From: Bacteroidota bacterium
Lineage (GTDB): Bacteria; Bacteroidota; Bacteroidia; B-17B0; Aurantibacillaceae
Assembly (NCBI GenBank): GCA_947449125.1
Contig: CANFQR010000006.1
Coordinates: 1 to 17,594, forward strand
DNA length: 17,594 nucleotides
Direction of reading: 5' to 3'
This document shows, piece after piece, positions 7,039-14,809 of the stretch (within the stretch, counting starts at the first letter, position 1; each line of letters begins with the position of its first letter). The position numbers were made by a program, and so were the translations under genes. The notes under the pieces were generated by a model. That model saw nothing but the letters and a program-made list of their open reading frames with translations, had not been told where the DNA came from and made no database searches.

Positions 7039-8679
7039 CTAAACGATTTTTGCTTTTTGTATCCCTGTATATTGAATAATTAAATTATCTTTTTGAAAAA
7101 TTATTTCTCCAAAACTCATAAAGTGTTGAAAATCAAAAGATAGTGGCAAAACAAGGTGTCTCAATTTTTGAGGATTTATTTTTTTGTCAACTAAAATTTT
7201 AGTGGTTTCCTTTTTTTCCAAAGGAAACAAATATGCTTTTTTAGGTTTTACTTTAAAATGTAAATAATAGTCTATAGCTATTAGTTCTTTTATTATTACA
7301 TCGTTTTTGTATGTGTTTTCCGCTAGACCGATTATTATATCAAAAACATCCATTAAAGAATATTTGTGAAAACTTCTTTGGGTTTCGAAATGTTTTCCTA
7401 ACTCCAATAAAAAGTCAAAAATACTATAATTTAATGCAACATATTTTAATGTGTTAAGAGCTTTTTTTCCATTCCAATAAATTTCTAATGCGTGTTCTAA
7501 TTTTACAATATCTTCTAATTGCTTTTTTGATAAATAATTACTCTCGATGATTTGATATGGAGGATTAGGGTCAAAAACGAAGCCGTGTTGATTATGTTTA
7601 TCACGAACGGGTGTTCCTTTTAGAAATTTTAAAAAACCTAATTGTAATTCTGGGGCAAACAACTTAAACACTTCCTCTATGCTATATTTAATATCGTCCC
7701 ATTCATCAAAAGCTAAACCTACAATTAAATCCAAATGCATTTCAACTTTTGATTCAAGTGCTTTTATTATCGATTTTGTTTTTTCGAAATTTTGCTTTCT
7801 ACTTACATTTAAATTAGCTTTTTGGTTAACCGTTTGTATTCCTATTTCAAAGCGAAACAATCCTTTTGGAACATTTTCATTAATAAAATTTATAATGTCT
7901 TGATGTAGTATATCTGCAGTTATTTCAAACTGAAATACATTTTCAGTCTTATAGTTTTTCAATATAAAATCAAAAATATTTAGCGTAAAGTCTTTTTTAA
8001 CATTAAAGGTTCTATCTAAAAACTTAATAACCTTTCCGTTTTGCATTAAAAACAATAGAGTTTCTTTAATGCTTTTATCAGGCAAATATCTTATTTTATT
8101 ATCAAGACTAGCCAGACAAAACTCACATTTATATGGGCACCCTCTAGATGTTTCAATATATAAAACTTTATTGTACAGCGATTTGATGTCATCAAAACTA
8201 TATGGCATAATATCTTGATAATTACTAAGATTAAATGGAGGGGGCGAAGGGTTAATAATAATTTTCTCATTAACGTATCTTACCAAAGATGTTACCAATT
8301 CAATATTAGGGTATGATTCAATAAATTCGCTAAAAGGTATCTCTCCCTCACCAACAATAATATAATCGACGCTATCAAGTTTTATTATTTCGTCGTATTC
8401 ATAACTTACCTCAGGCCCGGCCAATAAAATTTTTGTATTAGGATTAAGCTCTTTAATGTGTTTTATTAGCTCCAGTGTTTGTGTTATGTTCCAGATATAA
8501 CAACTAAAAGCAACTAGTTCAAATGTGACGCATTCATTGGCAATTTCATGAATAGGTTCTTTAATTGTAAACTCTTTCCACTGTAGGCCTTTGTGTTGGT
8601 GATTTAATGAATACAATAATCTGATTGCAAGATTTGTATGTATGTATTTAGCGTTTAAAGTTGTAAGTAATATTCTCAT
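7039..8679 (-). CDS. B12-binding domain radical SAM protein with DUF4080-like C-terminus
   Basis: This 546-residue protein has two recognisable parts. Residues 1-~140 form a cobalamin-binding-like Rossmann domain (MRILLTTLNAKYIHTN..., FSCYIWNITQTLELI, ILLAGPEVSYEY, DYIIVGEGEIPF), though the classic DxHxxG lower-ligand motif is not seen. Residues ~170-380 are a radical SAM TIM barrel with CPYKCEFC (C181, C185, C188) binding a 4Fe-4S cluster, and later FRFEIGIQTVNQKANLNVSR and HLDLIVGLAFDEWDD. The C-terminal ~150 residues look like the DUF4080 extension often found on such proteins. Members of this group are common in Bacteroidota and Firmicutes but their reaction is unknown; methylation is only one option. 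The gene stands alone between a spacer and its own terminator. Confidence 0.88.
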   Translation of the reverse strand: MRILLTTLNAKYIHTNLAIRLLYSLNHQHKGLQWKEFTIKEPIHEIANECVTFELVAFSCYIWNITQTLELIKHIKELNPNTKILLAGPEVSYEYDEIIKLDSVDYIIVGEGEIPFSEFIESYPNIELVTSLVRYVNEKIIINPSPPPFNLSNYQDIMPYSFDDIKSLYNKVLYIETSRGCPYKCEFCLASLDNKIRYLPDKSIKETLLFLMQNGKVIKFLDRTFNVKKDFTLNIFDFILKNYKTENVFQFEITADILHQDIINFINENVPKGLFRFEIGIQTVNQKANLNVSRKQNFEKTKSIIKALESKVEMHLDLIVGLAFDEWDDIKYSIEEVFKLFAPELQLGFLKFLKGTPVRDKHNQHGFVFDPNPPYQIIESNYLSKKQLEDIVKLEHALEIYWNGKKALNTLKYVALNYSIFDFLLELGKHFETQRSFHKYSLMDVFDIIIGLAENTYKNDVIIKELIAIDYYLHFKVKPKKAYLFPLEKKETTKILVDKKINPQKLRHLVLPLSFDFQHFMSFGEIIFQKDNLIIQYTGIQKAKIV

Positions 8680-8805
8680 GATAAATTAAAATTAAATATT
8701 ATGTCTTTATCTCAAAAACAAGTGAGCGTAAAATTTTCAGGTCTAAAAAATCAACGTATTAATTTTTTAGATTTGTTTTATAATCTTTGATGTTGATTAA
8801 TTTAG

Positions 8806-8850
8806 TTAAAATATATTAGATTTTTTAATTAACAATTCAATATATTTTAA
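8806..8850. repeat. 12-bp AT-only inverted repeat
   Basis: TTAAAATATATT at 8806-8817 is the exact reverse complement of AATATATTTTAA at 8839-8850, with a 21-nt T-rich loop between. The arms contain no G or C, so the stem would be weak in RNA. It could be a protein-binding site or a chance match in very AT-rich DNA. It lies ~73 bp from the parS-like site. Confidence 0.5.
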
Positions 8851-8922
8851 TTTAAAATGGCTCTTTAGTAGTCTTAAACAGAAAAATATTTAACTAATCC
8901 TGTGTTTTGAAGCAAAGGATTA

Positions 8923-8938
8923 TGTTCCACGTGAAACA
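8923..8938. promoter_or_regulatory. parS-like ParB-binding site 1
   Basis: TGTTCCACGTGAAACA differs at one position from the widely conserved chromosomal parS sequence TGTTTCACGTGAAACA, to which ParB (Spo0J) clamps bind to load onto DNA and organise origin segregation. The substitution (T to C at position 5) lies at the position known to vary in functional sites. The site is in the spacer just past the end of the methyltransferase gene. No parA or parB gene is in the window, but parS sites need not adjoin them. Confidence 0.75.
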
Positions 8939-8957
8939 CAATATTTTATTTGTGTTT
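8934..8957. repeat. 8-bp inverted repeat at the methyltransferase 3' end
   Basis: AAACACAA (8934-8941) and TTGTGTTT (8950-8957) are perfect reverse complements around an 8-nt loop TATTTTAT. The repeat spans the methyltransferase stop codon and shares its outer five bases with the parS-like site. No T-run follows on the minus strand (the parS-like sequence comes next), so it is a poor terminator candidate, though it may stabilise the transcript end. Confidence 0.45.
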
Positions 8958-9830
8958 AAAAATATAAATCAGACTGGAATAATTATTGGATTTTCTTGCT
9001 TTAATGTTAGATAATAAGCCATTACGAAAAGCCCGAAAAAAAATGTTTTTACTGTTTCGATACTTCTCGCTGAGTAAACTAACGTAAAAACTATCAAAAC
9101 GCATAGGTTTGGTTTCCTTTAATAAAAAACCGTGTTTAGTTAATAGATTATTTATGCTGATTTGATCGAAATGATAAAGGTGTCTTGGAACATCATAGGC
9201 AGCCCAGTATTCTTTATACATCTGTGCATCATAACTTTTGTAATTTGGCAACGCCACTATCAAAGTCCCATCTTTTTTGAGATTATTTTTTAAGAAACTT
9301 AATGTATCGTTTAATTCCGTTACGTGTTCTAAAACATGCCATAACGTTATTACGTCAAAACCCGTGGTTAAATTTTGATTTCTTAATTCATTTGAATTAT
9401 CAAAAACCAAAACACCCCTTCGACTTGCAATTTTTGCAGCATCTCTATCAGGCTCAAATCCAAAAACATTCCACCCATTCTTTTTACAAACAGACAAAAA
9501 GGATCCTGTGCCACAACCATAATCCAAAATAGTTCCACGTGAAACATGGTTGTTTATTAGTTTCAACTTGTTCTTTAAGGTATAATTTCTAACTAAGTGG
9601 TAAAGTTTTGAGACAAGACCCTTTTTTGTATCAGAGTGAGAAATGTAATCGCTAGACTTATAATAATTTCCTATATTTTCGTTTTCTGGGCGGGGGTTGG
9701 TAAACTTAAACCGACAGTCTTTACACTCAACAATAGAAAATACCTTTTGGCTAACCGTATAGTCTTTACAAGTAATGAACTCATTGAAGCTGGAAGCATT
9801 ACAAACGGGGCAATTTAAAACGTGATGCAT
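8946..9830 (-). CDS. Zinc-ribbon class I SAM-dependent methyltransferase
   Basis: This 294-residue protein opens with a rubredoxin-like zinc ribbon, CPVC at 7-10 and CKDC at 36-39, followed by a linker with FTNPRPENENIGNYY. The methyltransferase Rossmann core follows: motif I ILDYGCGTGSFL (101-112), the acidic residue in VFGFEPD (E126), FDVITLWHVLEHV as motif II, and LKKDGTLIVALPN as motif III. This is the Methyltransf_23 type; relatives act on sugars, lipids or quinone precursors, and the substrate here cannot be inferred. There is no signal peptide. The gene starts 22 nt after the mnmG stop and is probably cotranscribed with it. A parS-like palindrome overlaps codons 95-100 (HVSRGT). Confidence 0.87.
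   Translation of the reverse strand: MHHVLNCPVCNASSFNEFITCKDYTVSQKVFSIVECKDCRFKFTNPRPENENIGNYYKSSDYISHSDTKKGLVSKLYHLVRNYTLKNKLKLINNHVSRGTILDYGCGTGSFLSVCKKNGWNVFGFEPDRDAAKIASRRGVLVFDNSNELRNQNLTTGFDVITLWHVLEHVTELNDTLSFLKNNLKKDGTLIVALPNYKSYDAQMYKEYWAAYDVPRHLYHFDQISINNLLTKHGFLLKETKPMRFDSFYVSLLSEKYRNSKNIFFRAFRNGLLSNIKARKSNNYSSLIYIFKHK
9531..9546. promoter_or_regulatory. parS-like ParB-binding site 2 (inside the methyltransferase gene)
   Basis: AGTTCCACGTGAAACA shares 15 of 16 bases with site 1 and contains the same 15-mer GTTCCACGTGAAACA. Relative to the conserved parS sequence it has two differences, one at the outermost base. It lies inside the methyltransferase reading frame, 608 bp from site 1 centre to centre. 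Intragenic parS copies in small clusters are usual for chromosomal ParABS systems. Confidence 0.7.
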
Positions 9831-9852
9831 GTAAATTTTAAAGTATAATTAA

Positions 9853-11739
9853 TTATCTACCTAAATAAATCAATAAGATTGAAATATCAGACGGGTTTAT
9901 TCCTGAAATACGGCTTGCTTGTCCTATGGTAAAAGGCTTATGCTTAATAAGTTTTTCTACCGCCTCTGTGCTTAAACTATTTATTTTTTTATAATCAATA
10001 GAGGCGGGGATTAATAGTTGCTCTAATCTTTCGTGTTTTTCCGCAGATAATTTCTCCCTTTCAATATATCCTTCATATTTCATTAATATTTCAGCCTGTT
10101 CAATGCTTTCATTTTCTATTTTACCAATATTATTTTTTAGTCCAATATCTATTTTAATTAATTCATTTATTCCAATGTTTGGGCGTGAAATAATATTAAT
10201 ATACCTTGTTTTTTGATTAATTGGGGCGGATTGCTTTGAAATTAAAAAATCGTTAATGACTGTCGGCTCGGCGCTATTAGTTTTAAAATAGTTAATAACC
10301 TTGTCGCTATTATTAATTTTATTTTCTACATTAATAAGCCTTTCTTTACTTGCTAAACCCAACTTGTAAGAAACAGGAGTTAATCTTATATCCGCATTGT
10401 CTTGTCTAAGCAATAATCTATATTCTGCTCTGGAAGTAAACATTCTATAAGGCTCATCTGTTCCTTTATTTACTAGATCGTCTATCAAAACTCCAATATA
10501 TGCTTCGTGCCTACTCAAAATAAAGGGGTTTTTATCCAGAATTTTTAAGTGAGCATTTATTCCGGCCATTAATCCTTGACACGCAGCCTCTTCATAACCA
10601 GTAGTGCCATTAATTTGACCAGCAAAATAAAGATTTTCTACTAGTTTAGTTTCTAAGGTTAAGTTTAATTGGGTAGGCGGAAAATAATCATACTCTATAG
10701 CGTATCCCGGACGAAACATTTTTACATTCCTAAAGCCAGGAATTAATTCTAACGCTTTTTGTTGCACATCTATTGGTAAAGAAGAAGAAAAACCATTTAA
10801 ATAAATTTCAACCGTATTCCAACCTTCTGGTTCTACATAAAGCTGGTGTCTTTCTCTCTCGCTAAAACGTGTAATTTTATCCTCTATGCTTGGACAATAT
10901 CTTGGGCCTAAACCTTTTATCCTTCCCTGAAACATTGGAGATTTTTCAAAACCTGTTTTTAAAACTTCATGTACGTTTTGATTTGTATACGTAACATGGC
11001 AGGGCAATTGTTTCTTATGATTAGGGCCCGCAAATGGTGTGGTGTTTTCTAAAAATGAAAATTTATCAACCAAATCATCGCCACCCTGAATTTCCATCTT
11101 AGAATAATCCAAAGACCTTGAATCAATTCTAGGTGGTGTACCCGTTTTCATTCGGCCGGTTTCAAACCCTATTTGGACTAATTGTTCCGTAATACCATAG
11201 CTTGCCGATTCACCAGTTCTACCACCGCTAATTTGCTTTTCTCCTATATGAATAAGACCATTTAAAAAAGTCCCGTTTGTTAGTACTACTGCTTTTGATT
11301 TAAATTCAATACCCATTCCGGTTAAAACACCTTCAATTTTTTTTCCGTCTCCTGAAATGATTAACTCACGAACAGTATCCTGCCAAAAATCAATATTTTT
11401 CGTTTGTTCCAACATATCCCTCCATAAACAAGCAAACAACATTCTATCATTTTGCGTCCTTGGACTCCACATTGCAGGGCCTTTGCTTCTATTGAGCATT
11501 CTAAATTGAATGGCAGACTTATCTGAAACAATTCCGCTGTAACCACCTAATGCGTCTATCTCTCTAACAATTTGTCCTTTTGCAATACCTCCCATAGCCG
11601 GATTACAACTCATTTGAGCTATTGTTTGCATGTTCATTGTAATTAATAACACGCTAGAACCCATATTGGCTGCCGCCGCCGCGGCTTCGCAACCTGCATG
11701 GCCTGCACCAACAACTATTATATCGTAATCTGTTTTCAC
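9853..11739 (-). CDS. mnmG: tRNA uridine-5-carboxymethylaminomethyl modification enzyme MnmG (GidA)
   Basis: MnmG is the FAD-binding subunit which, with MnmE, installs the (carboxymethyl)aminomethyl group on C5 of wobble uridine 34 in certain tRNAs. Family landmarks are present: the dinucleotide-binding YDIIVVGAGHAGCEAA near the N-terminus, QMSCNPAMGGIAKGQIVREID with one conserved catalytic-region cysteine, GLGPRYCPSIEDKI with the other, LYFAGQINGTTGYEEAACQG, and the C-terminal helical MnmE-binding domain (GYIEREKLSAEKHERL...). Length is normal, about 628 residues. No ATG precedes the FAD motif. I choose GTG at 11739-11737 (M-KTDYDIIVVG) over TTG at 11751-11749, because the TTG lies inside a consensus -7 promoter box and the GTG gives the usual N-terminal length. 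The methyltransferase gene follows after 22 nt. Confidence 0.96.
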   Translation of the reverse strand: MKTDYDIIVVGAGHAGCEAAAAAANMGSSVLLITMNMQTIAQMSCNPAMGGIAKGQIVREIDALGGYSGIVSDKSAIQFRMLNRSKGPAMWSPRTQNDRMLFACLWRDMLEQTKNIDFWQDTVRELIISGDGKKIEGVLTGMGIEFKSKAVVLTNGTFLNGLIHIGEKQISGGRTGESASYGITEQLVQIGFETGRMKTGTPPRIDSRSLDYSKMEIQGGDDLVDKFSFLENTTPFAGPNHKKQLPCHVTYTNQNVHEVLKTGFEKSPMFQGRIKGLGPRYCPSIEDKITRFSERERHQLYVEPEGWNTVEIYLNGFSSSLPIDVQQKALELIPGFRNVKMFRPGYAIEYDYFPPTQLNLTLETKLVENLYFAGQINGTTGYEEAACQGLMAGINAHLKILDKNPFILSRHEAYIGVLIDDLVNKGTDEPYRMFTSRAEYRLLLRQDNADIRLTPVSYKLGLASKERLINVENKINNSDKVINYFKTNSAEPTVINDFLISKQSAPINQKTRYINIISRPNIGINELIKIDIGLKNNIGKIENESIEQAEILMKYEGYIEREKLSAEKHERLEQLLIPASIDYKKINSLSTEAVEKLIKHKPFTIGQASRISGINPSDISILLIYLGR

Positions 11740-11748
11740 TATTAAAAA

Positions 11749-11756
11749 CAAAGATA
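11749..11756 (-). promoter_or_regulatory. -7 element of the mnmG promoter
   Basis: On the minus strand TATCTTTG is an exact match to the Bacteroidota TAnnTTTG box. It ends 9 nt before the GTG start chosen for mnmG, so the transcript would have almost no leader. The -33 region 19 bp upstream (ATTT-like) is a poor match to TTTG. The T-T-G of the box is also the only upstream alternative start codon. Confidence 0.5.
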
Positions 11757-11811
11757 CTTAATTATTTGTGTTGGAAATTGTTTATGATTACAAAGAGAAA
11801 ACTAAAAACAT

Positions 11812-11819
11812 TATATTTG
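11812..11819 (+). promoter_or_regulatory. -7 element of the propeller-gene promoter
   Basis: TATATTTG matches the Bacteroidota TAnnTTTG box exactly and lies 19 nt before the ATG of the NHL-propeller gene, leaving a short leader of about 10-15 nt. No good TTTG is seen 19 bp upstream. It sits 55 bp from the divergent mnmG -7 box, within an 87-bp span between the two. Confidence 0.45.
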
Positions 11820-11838
11820 ATACTAAAATTAATTAGTT

Positions 11839-14775
11839 ATGAGAAATTCGTGTTTATTTCTACTTTTTATTTTGGTTGTTACAAATATAGATTCACAGAT
11901 TGTATATACTATCTCTGGAGGCGGTTCTATTTTGAGTAATATTTCAGCAACAACAGCTGTTTTAAACCAACCATCAGGAGTTGCAATTGATGCTAATAAT
12001 AATATCTATTTTACTGACCCTGCATATAGCATTGTTAGAAAAATATCATCAAACGGAATAATTTCGACCTTCGCAGGAATGGGCCTTTATGGCTACAACG
12101 GCGACGGGGGCCAAGCATCTCAAGCAAAAATTGCAGGCCCGATTGGAATTGTTAGAGATAATCTTGGAAACACTTATTTTGCAGATGCCTCAAAAAATGT
12201 AATAAGAAAAGTTAGTTCAACAGGAATAATATCAACTTTTGCAGGGACTGGAATAGCTGGTTTTAGTGGGGATGGCGGTGCAGCTGTACTTGCTAAATTA
12301 AATTATCCACAAGGATTAGCTATTGACCTGGCACAAAATATATATGTATGTGATAATTTAAATCATAGGATTAGAAAAATTACGCCTAGTGGAGTTATCT
12401 CAACTATTGCAGGAAATGGAATTCCTGGTTTTTCTGGAGATGGCGGACTTGCAACGTCAGCGGGTCTAAAAGAACCTTTTGGTGTACATGTGGATAAAAA
12501 CAATATAGTTTATATTGCAGATTCTAGAAACTACAGAATAAGAAAAATCAATTCCTCAGGAATAATTAGCACCATTTTAGGAAACGGCTTACCATTTTCA
12601 ACAGGAGATGGCGCCTTGGCAACAGCAGCAAGTGGTGTTCCAGTAGACATAAAAACAGACACTACTGGAAACTTATTTTTTACAGATTATGCCGGAAATA
12701 AAATTCGAAAAATTAATCTATCTGGCGTTGTTAGTTTATATGCTGGAAATGGATTTGCGGGCTTTAGTGGGGACAACGGTCCAGCAATTAACGCCTCACT
12801 TAATTTCCCAAGAGGGATGATAATCAAAAACAATGGGACTATTATTTTTGCCGATGGCCAAAACAACAGAATTAGGAAAATAGATACTTTGGGAAAAATT
12901 ACTACAATTGCAGGAACCACGCCGCCGATTTATATTTATCCTACCACACAGCTTACCTTACCTCAGGGTGTAGCCATTAATAGATTTGATGGCAGCGTAT
13001 ACTATAATGATTTCTTTGGTTACCAAGTAAGAAAAATTGATTTAAGCTCCGGACTAATGAATACGATTGCGGGCAATGGGGTAAGAGGGTTTTCTGGCGA
13101 TAATGGTCCCGCAATAAACGCTCAATTAGACACAATTATCGGTATATTTTCTGACTCTTCCGGAGTTTATTTCTGCGATGCCGGAAATCACAGAATAAGA
13201 AAAATCAATAAATTAGGAATAATTTCTACAGTTGTTGGAACCGGAAACGCCGGTTATAGTGGAGACGGAGGGTTAGCAATAAGCGCACAAATAGATTTCC
13301 CTAATGATTTGACTATTTATAATAACCATTTATATTTTACCGACGACAGACAGCCGTATGTTCGCAAAGTAGATTTATCCACAGGAATAATAACCAAAAT
13401 TGGTGGCAATGGAAGCTACCTTTATTCAGGCGATGGTGGTTTAGCAATAAACGCAGGGGTCGGATATTGCTCAAGTATTACACACGATCAAGTGGGCAAC
13501 ATATATATATCTGATAATGCTTATCATGTTATAAGAAAAATTAACTCCTCAAATATTATTACAACAATTGCAGGAAGCGGTTTACCTGGTTTTACAGGCG
13601 ATAATGGCCCCGCAAATCTTGCAAAACTTTATGGGCCTAACGGTTTGTGTTGTGATGCTTTGGGTAACATATATTTTTATGATGGGGGTAACGAAAGAAT
13701 AAGAAAAATTAATTCAGCGGGTATTATAACAACCTATGGGGGTAATGGCGTGACAGGTTATAGCGGTGATGGTGGAAGCGCTTTAAACGCTCAGTTTCAC
13801 ACAGTTTTATCGCTCGACGTAGACGCGAATTCAAATTCATTATTGGTTGGAGACCAAGGAAACCTGAGATTAAGGATGATTTCCAATATCCCGCAGCCCG
13901 ACATTTGTATGGTAAGCACCGACTCCACATCTTCATATAACGAAATTGCGTGGGATAAATCAAATTATTTTAATGTTGATAGTTTTATTGTATACCGTGA
14001 AATACAATCCTCTCCAAGCATTTACGCAAAAATAGGCGCGATTAAAAGTAATGCATTAAGCGAATTCAACGATACAAATAGAGTTTTCTTTTCAAATAAA
14101 AATCTTCCAAACGGCGACCCAAACATATCAACATACAGATACAAAATAAAAATTAGGGATAATCAAAATAATTTTAGTGATTATAGCAAGTTTCATAACT
14201 CGGTTTATTTTTCATTTAATGCTGGGCAATTTACATGGAATAACTACTTAATAGAACCATCAACAAATCCCGTTACTGGATTTAACCTATTGAGAGACAA
14301 CAACAGTAATGGTACCTGGACTATTGTTGGTTCTACTAGTGGCTCACAAACCAACTTAATTGATCCCAATTATTTAAATTATCCTAATGGTAATTGGCGA
14401 GTTGACGCCCTGGGCTTTAATTGTAATGTAACTCAGCGTTTAAATAATAGTTCCTTAGCAACAAAAACAAAAACAAAAAGCAATAATGCTAATGATAGAA
14501 AAATGGGAATTAATTCAACCTATTTAAACACAGATTTAATAGAATTATTTCCGGTTCCATGTAAAGATTTTTTAAATGTAAACTTAAAAAACCAGTCTAA
14601 CGATATTTTTAAAATAGAAATAAATAATATACTAGGAGAAAATGTTTATTCTGGTATATTAAGCTCAAACTCACCTTTAGTTATCTCAACAAACAATTAT
14701 AATAAGGGAGTGTTTATAGTCAATATCAAAAAAGAAAATCGATTAATATCCGCCAAAAAAATAATCATAAATTAA
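11839..14775 (+). CDS. Secreted double NHL beta-propeller protein with type IX secretion sorting domain
   Basis: This is a 978-residue exported protein. Residues 1-19 form a signal peptide (MRNSCLFLLFILVVTNIDS, cleavage before Q20). Residues 25-683 are twelve NHL-type blades of ~56 residues with the pattern AGxGxxGFSGDGGxAxxAxL...PxGVAID..GNIYxxDxxNxRIRKI...GIIST. Blades 1 and 7 are shorter (53 residues) and lack the GDGG loop, which suggests two tandem six-bladed propellers. A fibronectin-III-like segment follows (~684-790, starting IPQPDICMV), then a less clear beta-rich region, a polar T/K/N-rich linker (~868-895) and a C-terminal Por-type sorting domain (~900-978: LFPVPCKDFLNV, ILGENVYSG, NKGVFIVNI, KKIIIN), which routes proteins through the type IX secretion system to the cell surface. 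The ligand is unknown; such propellers bind proteins or glycans. The membrane sensor gene starts 34 nt downstream. Confidence 0.9.
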   Translation: MRNSCLFLLFILVVTNIDSQIVYTISGGGSILSNISATTAVLNQPSGVAIDANNNIYFTDPAYSIVRKISSNGIISTFAGMGLYGYNGDGGQASQAKIAGPIGIVRDNLGNTYFADASKNVIRKVSSTGIISTFAGTGIAGFSGDGGAAVLAKLNYPQGLAIDLAQNIYVCDNLNHRIRKITPSGVISTIAGNGIPGFSGDGGLATSAGLKEPFGVHVDKNNIVYIADSRNYRIRKINSSGIISTILGNGLPFSTGDGALATAASGVPVDIKTDTTGNLFFTDYAGNKIRKINLSGVVSLYAGNGFAGFSGDNGPAINASLNFPRGMIIKNNGTIIFADGQNNRIRKIDTLGKITTIAGTTPPIYIYPTTQLTLPQGVAINRFDGSVYYNDFFGYQVRKIDLSSGLMNTIAGNGVRGFSGDNGPAINAQLDTIIGIFSDSSGVYFCDAGNHRIRKINKLGIISTVVGTGNAGYSGDGGLAISAQIDFPNDLTIYNNHLYFTDDRQPYVRKVDLSTGIITKIGGNGSYLYSGDGGLAINAGVGYCSSITHDQVGNIYISDNAYHVIRKINSSNIITTIAGSGLPGFTGDNGPANLAKLYGPNGLCCDALGNIYFYDGGNERIRKINSAGIITTYGGNGVTGYSGDGGSALNAQFHTVLSLDVDANSNSLLVGDQGNLRLRMISNIPQPDICMVSTDSTSSYNEIAWDKSNYFNVDSFIVYREIQSSPSIYAKIGAIKSNALSEFNDTNRVFFSNKNLPNGDPNISTYRYKIKIRDNQNNFSDYSKFHNSVYFSFNAGQFTWNNYLIEPSTNPVTGFNLLRDNNSNGTWTIVGSTSGSQTNLIDPNYLNYPNGNWRVDALGFNCNVTQRLNNSSLATKTKTKSNNANDRKMGINSTYLNTDLIELFPVPCKDFLNVNLKNQSNDIFKIEINNILGENVYSGILSSNSPLVISTNNYNKGVFIVNIKKENRLISAKKIIIN
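11911..13887 (+). repeat. Twelve tandem NHL repeats (~168 bp period)
   Basis: The repeat units begin at protein residues 25, 78, 134, 190, 246, 301, 357, 410, 465, 521, 577 and 633, so steps are 53, 56, 56, 56, 55, 56, 53, 55, 56, 56, 56. At DNA level the copies are well diverged at synonymous positions (compare the GFSGDNGPAINA coding stretches near 12759 and 13090), so the array is old and selected at protein level rather than recently amplified. Confidence 0.85.
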
Positions 14776-14809
14776 AGCAAATTTATTAAAAGCGGGTAAG
14801 AGAATAAAG

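Larger units (their letters stand above)
8680..8945. other. Intergenic spacer between the methyltransferase and radical SAM genes
   Basis: This 266-bp stretch is the largest gene-poor gap in the window. It should hold the promoter of the leftward radical SAM gene, but I could not find a convincing TTTG-N19-TAnnTTTG pair. It contains a long AT-only inverted repeat (8806-8850), a weak hairpin formed by AATCC/GGATT arms (8896-8900 and 8917-8921), and a parS-like palindrome (8923-8938). A 29-codon frame at 8701-8790 (+) is probably fortuitous. Confidence 0.6.

Noticed and set aside
8701..8790. A 29-codon frame on the plus strand (MSLSQKQVSVKFSGLKNQ...) with a faint resemblance to the start of DUF177 proteins (xFxGLKxGxxxF).
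   Set aside because: It is very short, has no clear ribosome-binding or promoter signal, and the resemblance is a few residues; chance is likely.
11361..11546. Short antisense and alternate-frame ORFs inside mnmG, tig, GH3, radical SAM and propeller genes.
   Set aside because: They overlap strong conserved genes completely, show no recognisable domains, and look like by-products of those genes' codon patterns.
11752..11838. Possible riboswitch or attenuator in the mnmG/propeller divergent region.
   Set aside because: Only 87 bp is available between the -7 box of mnmG and the ATG of the propeller gene, and no stem structure was seen.
13375..13383. Perfect DnaA-box sequence TTATCCACA.
   Set aside because: It is a single copy inside the NHL-propeller coding sequence; no cluster of boxes nor an AT-rich unwinding region accompanies it, so it gives no support for an origin here.
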